Shown here: positions 43,302-52,669 of the stretch, in pieces
Numbering within the stretch: the stretch's first letter is position 1
Layout: the number at the start of each line of letters is the position of its first letter
Assembly: GCF_014649815.1 (NCBI RefSeq)
Contig: NZ_BMTT01000014.1
Location: 109,646 to 173,645 of the forward strand
DNA length: 64,000 bases
DNA from: Streptomyces mutabilis
Lineage (GTDB): Bacteria; Actinomycetota; Actinomycetes; Streptomycetales; Streptomycetaceae
Direction: 5' to 3'
Notes under the pieces: model-generated
What the model saw: the letters and a program-made list of their open reading frames with translations, nothing else
Database searches by the model: none
What the model was told of the DNA's origin: nothing
Translations under genes and position numbers: made by a program

Positions 43302-43712
43302 TCAGCATCTGCGGTGCCACCACGCCAGCTCCGGGTCTTCCGTCGGCTCGTGATGCGTTCGCCCGAGGAGTACCGCGTCCAGGCACTCGACCTGCACCCG
43401 GAGTTCGCCGGCGGCCCTTGGCGGAAGCATGAACAGAGCGTCTTGCAGCTTGTCCCGGGCCCAACCCTCGCCGCAGCAGGGGCAGGTGAACTCCGCCTCC
43501 CATTGCCTCCACCGGCGCCTCGTGCCGTGGACGCGCACGGACCACACGCTTAGCGCCACCGCCACGATGCCCGGAGACAATCGCTCCCGTTCGAGCACAC
43601 GGATAGCGGCATTCGCCGCTCCCGACAGACCTGGGACATCGCGATACCGCACCCAGGGTCTACCCCAGCCGCGTTCCCGCGGCCGAATCGAAGCTGGTGT
43701 TCTACGAGGCAC
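43302..43712 (-). CDS. Zinc-ribbon-like passenger protein inside the insertion element
   Basis: A 136-residue basic protein, not recognised. A GTG start with AAGGGG about 5 nt upstream supports translation. Residues 1-70 are Arg/Trp-rich (RERGWGRPWVRYRDV). Next comes a Trp-flanked cysteine cluster FTCPCCGEGWARDKL that looks like half a zinc ribbon, and the protein ends in WWHRRC. Codon use is less GC-biased at third positions than neighbours, with AGA, CTA and ATT codons that are rare in Streptomyces, which fits foreign DNA. It lies wholly between the transposase start and the right terminal repeat. Whether it helps transposition or is cargo is unknown. Confidence 0.55.
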   Translation of the reverse strand: MPRRTPASIRPRERGWGRPWVRYRDVPGLSGAANAAIRVLERERLSPGIVAVALSVWSVRVHGTRRRWRQWEAEFTCPCCGEGWARDKLQDALFMLPPRAAGELRVQVECLDAVLLGRTHHEPTEDPELAWWHRRC

Positions 43713-43775
43713 GGCCCCTTCGGATGCCAGTCATGGACGGCATCCTCCCACAGCCCAAGATCGGCCGGACAGAAC

Positions 43776-44324
43776 CTAGGGGGAGGGCCACGCCTCCGCC
43801 AGCATCTTGCGGGTGTCCCCCAACAGCTGCGGCAGCACCTTCGTGTGGCCGACGACCGGCATGAAGTTCGTGTCGCCGCCCCAGCGGGGCACGATGTGCT
43901 GGTGGAGGTGGGCGGCGATGCCCGCGCCGGCCACCGCGCCCTGGTTCATGCCGATGTTGAAGCCGTGCGCGCCGGACGCGGTGCGCAGCGCCGTCATCGC
44001 CTGCTTGGTCAGCTCGGCGAGCTCCGCCGTCTCCACCTCGGTCAGTTCGGTGTAGTCGGCGACGTGGCGGTACGGCACGGTCATCAGGTGGCCGCCGTTG
44101 TACGGGTACAGGTTGAGCACCGCGTACACGTGCTCGCCGCGCCGGACGACCAGCCCGTCCTCGTCGGACTTGGCCGGGATCGAGCAGAAGGGACAGCCGT
44201 CGGCGGCGCCGGGGCCGCTCGGCTTGTTCTCGCCCTGGATGTAGGCCATCCGGTGGGGCGTCCACAGGCGCTGGAACGCGTCCTGCGTCCCGACTCCGAT
44301 CTGCTGCTCCGGCTCACTCGTCAT
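43776..44324 (-). CDS. HIT-family hydrolase/AP4A phosphorylase-like protein
   Basis: A 182-residue histidine-triad protein with the motif AAHLHQHIVPRW near residue 145 and a CPFCSIP pair near residue 45, typical of bacterial HIT proteins of the AP4A phosphorylase group; the substrate is unproven. It follows thrS after 77 bp and in actinobacteria usually precedes pgsA. Its TAG stop uses the TA target site of the insertion element plus the element's first base, so the protein end (EAWPSP) is unchanged by the insertion. Confidence 0.9.
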   Translation of the reverse strand: MTSEPEQQIGVGTQDAFQRLWTPHRMAYIQGENKPSGPGAADGCPFCSIPAKSDEDGLVVRRGEHVYAVLNLYPYNGGHLMTVPYRHVADYTELTEVETAELAELTKQAMTALRTASGAHGFNIGMNQGAVAGAGIAAHLHQHIVPRWGGDTNFMPVVGHTKVLPQLLGDTRKMLAEAWPSP

Positions 44325-44362
44325 GCGTGCAGCATATGGCGTCGCGTGCGGTGACAGGGAAA

Positions 44363-44386
44363 GGCCCCCGGGAACTCCCGGGGGCC
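44363..44386 (-). terminator. Terminator of thrS
   Basis: GGCCCCCGGGA and TCCCGGGGGCC form an 11-bp stem with a 2-nt loop (or 10 bp with 4 nt), 15 bp past the thrS stop. On the minus strand it is followed by TTTCCCT. Confidence 0.8.
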
Positions 44387-44401
44387 CTCCGCGGTGGCCG
44401 G

Positions 44402-46381
44402 TCAGACCTGCGCCCGCTCCTCGACGACCTTCGCGATCTTCGCGATGGCCTCGTCGACGGGGATGCCGTTCTCCTGGGAACCGTCGCGGTAGCGGAAGGA
44501 GACCGCGCCGTTCGCCATGTCCTCGTCGCCCGCGATGACCATGAAGGGCACCTTCTGCTTCTGGGCGTTGCGGATCTTCTTCTGCATGCGGTCGGAGGAG
44601 GAGTCGACCTCGACGCGCAGACCGGCCGCCCTGGCCTTCTCGGCGAACTCCCGCAGGTACGGCACGTGCGCGTCGCCGATCGGGATGCCGAGCGCCTGGA
44701 CGGGCGCGAGCCACGCCGGGAAGGCACCCGCGTAGTGCTCCAGCAGCACACCGAAGAAGCGCTCGATGGAGCCGAACAGCGCCCGGTGGATCATGACCGG
44801 CTGCTGGTGCGAGCCGTCCGCCGCGGTGTACTCCAGCCCGAACCGCTTGGGCTGGTTGAAGTCGACCTGGATGGTCGACATCTGCCAGGACCGGCCGATG
44901 GCGTCCTTGGCCTGCACGGAGATCTTCGGGCCGTAGTAGGCGGCGCCGCCCGGGTCAGGGACCAGGGGCAGGTTCTGCTTCTCGGCGGCCAGGCGGAGCG
45001 CCTCCGTGGCCTCCTCCCAGTCCTCGTCCGAGCCGATGAACTTGTCGGAGTCGTCGCGGGTGGACAGCTCCAGTTCGAACTCGGTCAGGCCGTAGTCGCG
45101 CAGCAGGTCGAGCACGAAGGTCAGAAGCGTGTCCAGCTCCTGCGGCATCTGCTCCTTGGTGCAGTAGATGTGCGAGTCATCCTGGGTGAAGCCGCGCGAG
45201 CGGGTCAGCCCGTGCACGACGCCCGACTTCTCGTACCGGTACACCGTCCCGAACTCGAACAGGCGCAGCGGCAGCTCACGGTAGGAGCGGCCCCGCGACT
45301 TGAAGATCAGGTTGTGCATCGGGCAGTTCATCGCCTTGAGGCGGTAGTTCTGCTCGTCGAACTGGATGGGCGGGAACATGCCCTCCGCGTAGTGCGGCAG
45401 GTGCCCGGAGATCTCGAAGAGGTGCTCCTTCGAGATGTGCGGGGTGTTCACGAACTCGTAGCCGGAGACCTCGTGCCGGCGGCGCGAGTAGTCCTCCATG
45501 ACCTTGCGGATCACGCCGCCCTTGGGGTGGAAGACCGCGAGGCCAGGGCCCAGCTCGTCGGGGAAGGAGAACAGGTCGAGCTCGGCGCCGAGCTTGCGGT
45601 GGTCGCGCTTCTCGGCCTCGGCGAGGAAGTCCAGGTGCGCCTTCAGCTCGTCCTTGGACGGCCAGGCGGTGCCGTAGATGCGCTGGAGCTGCGGGTTCTT
45701 CTCGCTGCCGCGCCAGTAGGCGGCGGCCGACCGCATCAGCTTGAAGGCGGGGATGACGCGGGTGGTCGGCAGGTGGGGGCCTCGGCAGAGGTCCTTCCAG
45801 CACAGCTCGCCGGTCTTGGCGTCGAGGTTGTCGTAAATGGTCAGCTCACCGGCGCCGACCTCGGCGTCGGCACCGTCGGCGGCCTGTCCGGCGGCACCCT
45901 TGAGGCCGATCAGCTCCAGCTTGTACGGCTCACCGGCCAGCTCGTCGCGGGCGGCCTCGTCGGTGACGACGCGGCGGGAGAAGCGCTGGCCGCGCTTCTG
46001 GATCTCCTGCATCTTCTTCTCGATGGCCTTGAGGTCATCGGGATGGAAGGGCTTCTCGACGTCGAAGTCGTAGTAGAAGCCGTCCTTGATGGGCGGGCCG
46101 ATGCCCAGCTTGGCCTCGGGGAACAGCTCCTGCACGGCCTGCGCCATGACGTGCGCGGTGGAGTGGCGCAGGATGTCCAGGCCGTCCTCGGAGGAGATCT
46201 CGACGCCCTCGACGGTCTCGCCGTCCTTGACCTCGTAGGCGAGGTCCTTGAGCTCACCGGCCACGCGCGCCGCGATGATCGAGCGCTGGCCGGCGAAGAG
46301 CTCGGCGGCCGTAGTGCCCGTCGTCACCACGCGTTCTTCCTGCTCCGAATCGCGTTGGATGATCACACGGACGTCTGACAC
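44402..46381 (-). CDS. thrS: Threonyl-tRNA synthetase
   Basis: A 659-residue class II synthetase. The N-terminal TGS domain is [11 protein letters not shown]..., followed by the editing domain with [17 protein letters not shown] and a second-half [12 protein letters not shown]. The catalytic core follows ([62 protein letters not shown]), then the anticodon-binding domain. The GTG at 46381 has AGGAGAG about 6 nt upstream; the frame extends 28 codons upstream without support. Confidence 0.97.
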   Translation of the reverse strand: MSDVRVIIQRDSEQEERVVTTGTTAAELFAGQRSIIAARVAGELKDLAYEVKDGETVEGVEISSEDGLDILRHSTAHVMAQAVQELFPEAKLGIGPPIKDGFYYDFDVEKPFHPDDLKAIEKKMQEIQKRGQRFSRRVVTDEAARDELAGEPYKLELIGLKGAAGQAADGADAEVGAGELTIYDNLDAKTGELCWKDLCRGPHLPTTRVIPAFKLMRSAAAYWRGSEKNPQLQRIYGTAWPSKDELKAHLDFLAEAEKRDHRKLGAELDLFSFPDELGPGLAVFHPKGGVIRKVMEDYSRRRHEVSGYEFVNTPHISKEHLFEISGHLPHYAEGMFPPIQFDEQNYRLKAMNCPMHNLIFKSRGRSYRELPLRLFEFGTVYRYEKSGVVHGLTRSRGFTQDDSHIYCTKEQMPQELDTLLTFVLDLLRDYGLTEFELELSTRDDSDKFIGSDEDWEEATEALRLAAEKQNLPLVPDPGGAAYYGPKISVQAKDAIGRSWQMSTIQVDFNQPKRFGLEYTAADGSHQQPVMIHRALFGSIERFFGVLLEHYAGAFPAWLAPVQALGIPIGDAHVPYLREFAEKARAAGLRVEVDSSSDRMQKKIRNAQKQKVPFMVIAGDEDMANGAVSFRYRDGSQENGIPVDEAIAKIAKVVEERAQV

Positions 46382-46472
46382 CGGTCTCTCCTGACTGAAG
46401 TGGGGCTGCGGCGCCATACCGGAGCGCACGCATGAGGGCGATCGTACCGACCGGGGACCGCCCACCGCGAAA

Positions 46473-47735
46473 TCAGTCCCCGCGGTCGCCGTCGTCCTCG
46501 CCGTCTCCTCCGCAGGTCTCCTCGAAGAAGGCCGCCACCTCCACGTGCTCCTGGACCGCCTTCAGCAGCCGGTCCCGCTCCGCGTCGTCGACCGGCACGG
46601 GGGCCAGCTCGCAGGCCCCGGTGAGCCGGCGGAAGCCGCCCCGGCTCTCCAGCCGGCCCAGTACCCGCACGGGCAGCCCGAGGAGGTGGGCGTGCCCGGC
46701 GATCCGGTAGGCCTCCTCGTCCAGCGTCATCCGCACGTGCGGCACGTCGGCTCCGGCCAGCACCCGCAGCCGTACGGTGCCCGCGCCGCGCGGCCCGGGC
46801 CGGCGCATGCGGACGACGGTGCCGGTGAGCCGCACCGGCACGGAGGGCTCGGCGCGCAGGTAGCGGGCGGCTGCCTCACGCAGGGCGGGCAGGTCGCCGG
46901 GCGAGAACTCGACGGGTTCGGCGAGATCGGCGCAGCCCTCGGGGACGCCGGCGGCCGGCGCCCAGTCGATGCCGACGCGGGCGCCCTGGGTGCCGCGGAC
47001 CAGGGCGACGAGTGCGTCGGCGAGTTCGTGGCTGACGCCTGCCGCCACGGCCGTGTCGAAGGCCTCCAAGCCGCCGGTGGCCCGCCGGTAGTCGACGGCC
47101 TCGCGGGCGGCGTACAGCGCGTGGTGGAGGCGTACGGCGAGGGGGCGGCCGGTGGTGACGGGCACGAACGCCGTGAGTCGGCGGCCGCCGGGGGCCGCGC
47201 CGACCAGGACGTTCTCCAGGGCCTCGGCGGCGGAGCGCCGGTGGCGGGCTCCGTGGTAGCCCGCACGCGCGCGCGTGGCGAGCGCGCCGGCGAGGAGCAT
47301 CCGTCGGGCGGCGGAGCGCAGCTGTTCCTCGGCGGCCCAGGACGCGGCGTCGCCGGGTCCGGCGGGTACGTCGCGCCCCCAGCGGATCTCGTCGCTGGGT
47401 ACGGCGAGGGAGACCAGGATCTCGCGGGCGGCGGGCGTGCCGCTGCGGGACAGGGCGAGCAGGGCTTCGGCGAGCAGGTCGTCGCTGTCGGGGAAGGCGC
47501 GGCTGACCGGCACCAGCAGGCTGGTGGCGCCCGCGCCCGGGCCGGGCGGGGTCCAGCGGCCGTAGCGGGCCGGCGCGCCTCCGCGCCGACGCCAGCCGTG
47601 CCGGTGGAGCAAGGCGGTCAGCACGGCCGGGTCGACCGTGCCGGACTCGGGCGGGTGGCCGTCGCCCCAGGCCGCTCCGTCGACGAGGTGGGGCCGCACG
47701 GCGCGCAGGGGTTCTCCGGCCGGGCGGTGCGTCAT
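46473..47735 (-). CDS. Unknown protein coupled to a DUF4365 gene
   Basis: A 420-residue soluble protein, not recognised. It is rich in Ala, Arg and Gly and looks alpha-helical in the middle ([32 protein letters not shown]), with a beta-rich segment later ([28 protein letters not shown], about residues 305-335) that may be an OB-like fold, and an acidic C-terminal tail [13 protein letters not shown]. The ATG overlaps the stop of the DUF4365 gene by 4 bp, so the two are made together. I believe both are conserved in Streptomyces. Confidence 0.65.
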   Translation of the reverse strand: MTHRPAGEPLRAVRPHLVDGAAWGDGHPPESGTVDPAVLTALLHRHGWRRRGGAPARYGRWTPPGPGAGATSLLVPVSRAFPDSDDLLAEALLALSRSGTPAAREILVSLAVPSDEIRWGRDVPAGPGDAASWAAEEQLRSAARRMLLAGALATRARAGYHGARHRRSAAEALENVLVGAAPGGRRLTAFVPVTTGRPLAVRLHHALYAAREAVDYRRATGGLEAFDTAVAAGVSHELADALVALVRGTQGARVGIDWAPAAGVPEGCADLAEPVEFSPGDLPALREAAARYLRAEPSVPVRLTGTVVRMRRPGPRGAGTVRLRVLAGADVPHVRMTLDEEAYRIAGHAHLLGLPVRVLGRLESRGGFRRLTGACELAPVPVDDAERDRLLKAVQEHVEVAAFFEETCGGDGEDDGDRGD

Positions 47736-48298
47736 GGTTTCCCTCCCGTCCCGACCCGCGTCATGATCTCGCACAGCGCCCGGTCGTCGAAGATCCGCGC
47801 GGTCGGTATCCGCACGGTGGTGCGCCGCCGGCCGGTGACCGGGTGGCCGGCGAGGTTGGTCCAGTAGCAGCAGTGCCTGAGGTCGAGCCGGTCGTGGCCG
47901 GCGCGCAGCCACTGGTCCCGGGACCGGGGGACGATCATCACGACGAGGATCTTGTGCACCGAGACCGGGGTGCGGGCGAGTTTCGCCAGGTGGTCGTTGT
48001 CGAGGGTGAAGGAGAAGAAGCGGCCCGGCGGGCTCGGCGGTATCTGGTACGTCGCCTTGAGCTGCACCTTGATGGTGACCTCGTCGTCGACGGTGTGCCC
48101 GGGGGCGCTGTGGCTGACGTGCCAGTCGATGCCGTTGTCCGGGAACGGCTGCGAGAGCGAGCAGCCCGCCGCCGCCGCGACCGCGTGGAGGTAGCCGACC
48201 TGCAAGGTCTCCATGCAGGCGGTGGTGGCGAGGGAGCCGCGAGTGGGCGCGGTGCGCTCGGGCAGCAGCCCGCCCCGTTCGGGCTGCGCTATGGCCAT
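47732..48298 (-). CDS. DUF4365 nuclease-fold protein
   Basis: A 188-residue protein of the DUF4365 family, which is thought to have a PD-(D/E)XK nuclease fold. Visible elements are the helical ACMETLQVGYLHAVAAAAGC, then GIDWHVSH as the acidic strand and VTIKVQLKATYQIP as a Q-x-K variant of the second motif, with FSFTLDNDHLAKL and VMIVPRSRDQW later. If active it would be a cytoplasmic endonuclease. I chose the ATG at 48298, with GGAAGG 9 nt upstream. It is coupled to the next gene and divergent from a DEDDh exonuclease. Confidence 0.72.
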   Translation of the reverse strand: MAIAQPERGGLLPERTAPTRGSLATTACMETLQVGYLHAVAAAAGCSLSQPFPDNGIDWHVSHSAPGHTVDDEVTIKVQLKATYQIPPSPPGRFFSFTLDNDHLAKLARTPVSVHKILVVMIVPRSRDQWLRAGHDRLDLRHCCYWTNLAGHPVTGRRRTTVRIPTARIFDDRALCEIMTRVGTGGKP

Positions 48299-48469
48299 GA
48301 CCAACAGCCTTCCAGAACTGGTGTATCCCCGCTGCGGGCCCGTGAACTGCGCAGACCCTCACTCCTGTTGTGTCCTTCCGGCGTACGGCGCAAACAGCCC
48401 GGGTATCACCGAACCGGGACAGAAGACGGCGCGTCAGCCGCCGTTCCTGGACGAGGAGTTGAGTGCCCT

Positions 48470-49195
48470 ATGACGTGCTGGTTCGAGGGGCCGCTGGCCG
48501 CCTTCGACACGGAGACGACGGGTGTGGACGTCGAGACCGACCGGATCGTGTCGGCGGCGCTCGTCGTCCAGGACGCCCCGGGCCTGCGCCCGCGGGTCAC
48601 CCGGTGGCTGGTGAACCCGGGTGTGCCGGTGCCGGAGGCGGCGACGGCGGTGCACGGGTTGACCGAGGAGCATCTGCAGCGGCACGGCCGGTGGCCGGCG
48701 CCGGTGATGTGGGAGATAGCCGAGGCGCTGTCCGAGCAGGCCCGCGCGGGACGCCCGCTCGTGGTGATGAACGCGCCGTTCGATCTGACGCTGCTGGACC
48801 GGGAGTTGCGCCGGCACCGCGCCTCGTCGCTGGGCCGCTGGCTGGAGCGGACGTCGCTTCACGTGCTGGACCCGCGCGTGCTCGACAAGCACCTCGACCG
48901 CTACCGCAAGGGGCGCCGCACCCTCACCGACCTGTGCGCGCACTACGGCGTGGAGTTGACCGGCGCGCACGAGGCGGCGGCGGACGCGCTGGCCGCGCTG
49001 GAAGTCGTACGGGCGGTGGGGCGCCGCTTCCCGTCCCGGCTGGAGCGTCTGTCCGCCGCGGAGCTGCACACGCTGCAGGCGGTGTGGCACGCGGGGCAGG
49101 CGCGGGGGTTGCAGGCGTGGTTCGCGCTCAACGGGACGGAGGAGGCGGTGGACCCGGCCTGGCCGCTGCGACCGGACCTGCCGGCGGCCGCGTGA
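48470..49195 (+). CDS. DEDDh 3'-5' exonuclease (DNA polymerase III epsilon-like)
   Basis: A 241-residue exonuclease. Motif Exo I is AAFDTETTGVDVETDRI, Exo II is LVVMNAPFDLTLLD, and Exo III is TGAHEAAADALAAL with the DEDDh histidine. It is not part of a larger polymerase. It may proofread or degrade single-stranded DNA; the target is unknown. The ATG at 48470 is preceded by GAGGAG at a spacing of 11 nt. Confidence 0.88.
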   Translation: MTCWFEGPLAAFDTETTGVDVETDRIVSAALVVQDAPGLRPRVTRWLVNPGVPVPEAATAVHGLTEEHLQRHGRWPAPVMWEIAEALSEQARAGRPLVVMNAPFDLTLLDRELRRHRASSLGRWLERTSLHVLDPRVLDKHLDRYRKGRRTLTDLCAHYGVELTGAHEAAADALAALEVVRAVGRRFPSRLERLSAAELHTLQAVWHAGQARGLQAWFALNGTEEAVDPAWPLRPDLPAAA

Positions 49196-49281
49196 CAATT
49201 CCCTTACCGGCCCGCGGCAACGCCGGGACGGGGGTGGATGGCGGAGCGCCCACTGCGCGCGGCGAAGCCGTGCAGACACGA

Positions 49282-49327
49282 CGAGAGCGACGCGGTCCGC
49301 GTTGCCTGCGGACACACGTCGCTCTCG
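49282..49327 (-). terminator. Terminator of tRNA-Val(CAC) copy 1
   Basis: CGAGAGCGACG (49282-49292) and CGTCGCTCTCG (49317-49327) form a perfect 11-bp stem; a second inner stem GTCCGC/GCGGAC tops it. It lies 7 bp past the tRNA 3' end. Confidence 0.8.
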
Positions 49328-49333
49328 CGAACG

Positions 49334-49405
49334 TGGGCGATACTGGGTTCGAACCAGTGACCTCTTCGGTGTGAACGAAGCGCTCTCCCGCTGAGCTAAT
49401 CGCCC
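49334..49405 (-). tRNA. tRNA-Val (anticodon CAC), copy 1
   Basis: On the minus strand GGGCGAT pairs with ATCGCCC at the ends. The anticodon stem is CTTCG/CGAAG around TTCACAC and the T arm contains GGTTCGAA. 72 nt with an A discriminator; CCA is not encoded. Confidence 0.95.
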
Positions 49406-49418
49406 GGGAACGCACTGA

Positions 49419-49448
49419 ACAATACAGGTCCCGGCGCGCTTCCATCAA
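49419..49448 (-). promoter_or_regulatory. Promoter of tRNA-Val(CAC) copy 1
   Basis: TTGATG (49443-49448) and TATTGT (49419-49424) on the minus strand are 18 nt apart, with the expected start site a few bases before the tRNA. The -35 box overlaps the end of the SRPBCC gene. Confidence 0.6.
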
Positions 49449-49894
49449 ACCGCTTGCAGGCGCGCGGCCAGTCCGCGACGCCCCGCCCGCATCATGAGCC
49501 GGTGGTTGGCCCGGAAGAGAGGGCGCCCCGGCACGGCCAGCCCCCGCAGCAGCGGCTTGCGTAGGACGACCTCCTGGTCGTAGCGGGCGAGGGTGGTGCC
49601 GGGGCCGTGTGCGGTGACCGTCCAGCGCGCCCAGCCCTCCAGGTCGCCGCTCATCGCGACCTCCAGCACTCCCGCCGCCGGGTCACGCCGGCCCTCGCGC
49701 AGGGTCGCGGTCAGGTCGTACGGGAGGAGTGAGCGGAAGCGGAGCACGGCGCTGGTGTCGTCGAGCCGGGCGGCCTCGCGCACCTGGGACCACCAGCGGG
49801 GGTAGTCCTCGATCCGCTCCAGTTCCCGGTAGACCGCCGGGGCGGGCGCGGGCAGGGTCCACAGGCTGAGGAATCGGTAATGGTTCCAGTCCAC
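49445..49894 (-). CDS. SRPBCC (START-like) family protein
   Basis: A 149-residue protein with the polyketide cyclase/START-like pattern: an N-terminal strand MDWNHYRFLSLWTLPAPAPAVYRELERIEDYPRWW, then alternating strands (DLTATLREGRRDP, LEGWARWTVTAHG, TTLARYDQEVV) and a C-terminal helix with HRLMMRAGRRGLAARL. Such proteins bind hydrophobic small molecules; the ligand here is unknown. GTG start. It is independent of the sugar locus, 39 bp after the lyase gene on the same strand. Confidence 0.8.
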   Translation of the reverse strand: MDWNHYRFLSLWTLPAPAPAVYRELERIEDYPRWWSQVREAARLDDTSAVLRFRSLLPYDLTATLREGRRDPAAGVLEVAMSGDLEGWARWTVTAHGPGTTLARYDQEVVLRKPLLRGLAVPGRPLFRANHRLMMRAGRRGLAARLQAV

Positions 49895-49933
49895 CCGTGG
49901 AGTGTGCCCGCACCCGCTCCCCGCGGGGGCCGA

Positions 49934-52669
49934 CTACGGCATCCGGTCGCCCAGAAGTGCCAGGTTCTCGATGGCGGCGAGGCCGTAGAGGGCGGTGTCG
50001 TTGGTGGACACCCAGGTCGCCTCACTGCCGGGCACGAGGGCGGCGGGGCCGCTCAGCTTCTCCGTCTTCCAGGGCGCCGACTCCTTGTAGCCGTCGGATC
50101 CGTAGAACTTCTGCCAGGCACGCGCGGCGAGCTTGTCGTCCCCGGTCTGTACGGCGGCGTAGGCGTCGAGGCGCGAGTGGCCCTGGAAGAGGATGAGGCT
50201 GCCGAAGTTGCTGCCGTAACGGGCCGCCTGTTCCGTCTTGGAGGCGTTGAAGTAGCGGCAGTAGTCGTAGTAGGCCTCGTTGAACTCCGGCATGTCGACG
50301 AGGTCGATGAGTTCGGCGCACAGTTCGTTCAGGCCGAAGACGGCCGACAGGTGGGAGACCTCGACCTTCGGGGTCTCGGCGATCGCGAACCGGCCGGTGT
50401 CCAGGTCGTACAGGCCGCTGCCCTGGACGAAGCCGTTGGGCTGGGCGGCGATGGTCTCCATCGTGGACAGGACGCGCGCCTTGGCCTTCTCCCACTTGGG
50501 GCCCTTGCGTTCCCACTCGGTCAGCCACGCCGAGACCAGGCCGCTCCAGTCGGTGCCGAAGCCGACCGACAGGGCGTTGCGGTCGGGGGTGTACGGCTCG
50601 GTGCGGATCTTGCGGAGCGGGTCGAGGGCGAGGAAGGTCTCGTCGGAGTCGACGTTGGCGTGCATGAGGTCGCCGACGCGTTCGTCGGCGGTGAGGAAGT
50701 AGTAGAAGCGCCGGTAGGTGGTGTTGGCGATACGCTGCTGCTTGGCGCTGTCGGCGTAGTGCTGGACGCCGTGGCGGGTGCCGAGGCCGGCCCATTCGCC
50801 GAGGTGGTAGACGTCGACCTCGCCGGTGTGCCGGGTCATGGCCTCGGCGAAGCGGAAGACGTCGGCGCGGCCGGAGCGCAGGTAGGCGTACCAGAGCCAG
50901 AGGTCCGGGGACAGTTCGGAGTTGTCCCAGGCGTAGCCGCCGATGTCGTAGCGCCACTGGTGCCGGGCGGCGTCGTAGGTGTGCATGATGTCGCCGTAGT
51001 CCCAGAAGCCGTACCAGCGGCGCTGCTCGACCTGGTCCTTGTAGTAGGTGAAGAGGAAGTCGAGGTGGTCCTCGATCCTCGCCTTGGCGGGTGTGGAGCG
51101 GTCGGGTTCGGAGTAGAGGCCGGGGCCGAAGACCTTGGCCTTGATGAGCTGCTTCGGCGGGGCGGCCAGCTGGGGCAGAACGCGTACGGCCTCGACCTGT
51201 TCGGCGAGCTTCTCCGCGCTCGGGGTGGCGGCGTTGGCCCAGAAGAGCAGCTCGGAGGTGCGGGCGATGCCGTAGGGGGTGCCGAAGCCGGGCTCGTAGT
51301 CCTCGTAGGTGATGTTGAGGCCCTCGATCTGCTCGGGGAAGGTGTCCTGCCCCATGCCGTCGTGGTAGAAGCGCAGGTCCATGGGCTGGGCCTCGGGCGA
51401 CCAGAGCCAGAGGGTGACCTCGGCCTCGTCGGTCTGGGCGTCGCGGATGTCGAGCTGGGCGGGGTACTTCTCCCAGAAGTCGCGCAGGCCGAAGGAGAGG
51501 CCGCCGCTCACGCCGCCGACGTAGCCGAAGCCGGAGGCGCGGCGTCCGCCGCCGGCGCCGATCCAGCCGTGGCCCTTCTTGGTGCGCTTGCGCAGGGTGA
51601 AGCCGTCGGCGGAGAGCTGGGAGAGGGTGTAGTCGCCCCACTCCGGGATGTACTGCAGGCGGGTGGTGACGCGCTGGTCCCAGGTGGACGGGTCGGGCAG
51701 CTTCTCCCCCGCGAACTGCGCCGCCTGTACGGCCGCGCCGGGGTCGCGGCGCAGCCCGGTGATGCCCTTGACGGCCTCGCGGAGCAGGCCGGTGCCCTCA
51801 CCGCCGATGCGGATGTGGCGGTCGTAGGACTCGTCGCGCATCGGGACGGTGAAGCGGACGCCCAGGCCCCGGATGAAGTCGCCGCTCGCCTTTCCGGGCT
51901 CCTGCTTCCCGTCGAAGGTGATGGTGTGCACCATGCGGAAGGACTCGGCGCCCGCGTAGAAGTAGAGGCGGATGGAGAAGGGCAGCCAGCCGCGTCGGCC
52001 CTTGCGGTGCTTGCCGTCGATGCGGACGACGGCGCGGACCGGGCCCTCCTGTTCGACCTTCACCTCGTCGACGGCGCCGTCGAAGCGCTCGTATTTCACC
52101 GCGCCCTGGTCGCCGTCTCCGATCTCGGGCTGGCGCAGCAGGACGAGGCGGCCGTTCTTGGCGATCTCGGTGGCGCCTCTGGTGACCGACTTGATCAGCG
52201 TCGATCCGGACGTGCCGATTCTGGCGGTGATGACGCCGGTCGATACGTCGATGGTGCCGCCCCGCCGGTCGACGGTGACCTTCTCGGCAGGGGCGGCGGG
52301 GGTGCCGGCGGTGAGGGTGAGTTCCCCGTTGCCGGAGCCGACGGCGTGCGCCGTCCACTTCAGGGAGCCGTCCGGCCAGTAGGCGAGGGGCCAGGACTGG
52401 GTGGGTACGGACTTGCCGTCCGCGTCCGTGACGGCGAAGGACTGGTCCTCCTGGTAGGTGCCCCTGGGCCAGGGGACACCGACGGTGGAGCCGGGCGCGG
52501 CGCCGAGGCCGCCGTCCTCCAGCCAGGTCAGGGTCACGGGACTGTCGTCGGCCGCCTCGGCGGTGGGGGCGGCCTGGGCGGGCTTCGCGCCGAGGGCCCA
52601 GCTGAACTGGGCGGCGGCTCCGGCGACTGCGGCCGCCTTGAGGAGGGACCTGCGGGGGATGGGGGACAT
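49934..52669 (-). CDS. Tat-exported PL26-like exo-rhamnogalacturonan lyase
   Basis: A 911-residue secreted protein with a twin-arginine signal (RRSLLKAAAVAGAAAQFSWALGA, Arg6-Arg7) and probable cleavage after AQA. The rest matches the large three-domain layout I recall for PcRGLX/YetA-type exo-rhamnogalacturonan lyases (PL26): an N-terminal beta domain (PVTLTWLEDGG, VPWPRGTYQEDQSF), a central beta region, and an alpha/alpha-barrel rich in Trp, Tyr and Asp (WDYGDIMHTYD, YAWDNSELSPDLWLWYAY, HTGEVDVYHLGEWAGLGTRHGVQHY). It should release unsaturated sugars from pectin rhamnogalacturonan. It is last in a sugar-uptake operon. Confidence 0.78.
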   Translation of the reverse strand: MSPIPRRSLLKAAAVAGAAAQFSWALGAKPAQAAPTAEAADDSPVTLTWLEDGGLGAAPGSTVGVPWPRGTYQEDQSFAVTDADGKSVPTQSWPLAYWPDGSLKWTAHAVGSGNGELTLTAGTPAAPAEKVTVDRRGGTIDVSTGVITARIGTSGSTLIKSVTRGATEIAKNGRLVLLRQPEIGDGDQGAVKYERFDGAVDEVKVEQEGPVRAVVRIDGKHRKGRRGWLPFSIRLYFYAGAESFRMVHTITFDGKQEPGKASGDFIRGLGVRFTVPMRDESYDRHIRIGGEGTGLLREAVKGITGLRRDPGAAVQAAQFAGEKLPDPSTWDQRVTTRLQYIPEWGDYTLSQLSADGFTLRKRTKKGHGWIGAGGGRRASGFGYVGGVSGGLSFGLRDFWEKYPAQLDIRDAQTDEAEVTLWLWSPEAQPMDLRFYHDGMGQDTFPEQIEGLNITYEDYEPGFGTPYGIARTSELLFWANAATPSAEKLAEQVEAVRVLPQLAAPPKQLIKAKVFGPGLYSEPDRSTPAKARIEDHLDFLFTYYKDQVEQRRWYGFWDYGDIMHTYDAARHQWRYDIGGYAWDNSELSPDLWLWYAYLRSGRADVFRFAEAMTRHTGEVDVYHLGEWAGLGTRHGVQHYADSAKQQRIANTTYRRFYYFLTADERVGDLMHANVDSDETFLALDPLRKIRTEPYTPDRNALSVGFGTDWSGLVSAWLTEWERKGPKWEKAKARVLSTMETIAAQPNGFVQGSGLYDLDTGRFAIAETPKVEVSHLSAVFGLNELCAELIDLVDMPEFNEAYYDYCRYFNASKTEQAARYGSNFGSLILFQGHSRLDAYAAVQTGDDKLAARAWQKFYGSDGYKESAPWKTEKLSGPAALVPGSEATWVSTNDTALYGLAAIENLALLGDRMP

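Larger units (their letters stand above)
42317..43776 (-). mobile_element. IS5-family (IS427-like) insertion element with a passenger gene
   Basis: Terminal inverted repeats GGTTCTGTCCCGCCGATC (42317-42334) and the complement of GGTTCTGTCCGGCCGATC (43759-43776) match at 17 of 18 positions. A TA pair flanks each end (42315-42316 and 43777-43778), as in TA/CTAG-targeting IS5 subgroups. The 1460-bp body holds a two-frame transposase on the minus strand and, between the transposase start and the right end, one extra gene. The length exceeds the roughly 0.85-1 kb of simple members. Near-perfect ends and an intact transposase suggest recent movement. Confidence 0.85.

Noticed and set aside
43429-43779. 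Plus-strand frame across the passenger region of the insertion element
   Set aside because: It lacks a ribosome site, is antisense to the better-supported minus-strand gene, and runs out of the element through the terminal repeat.
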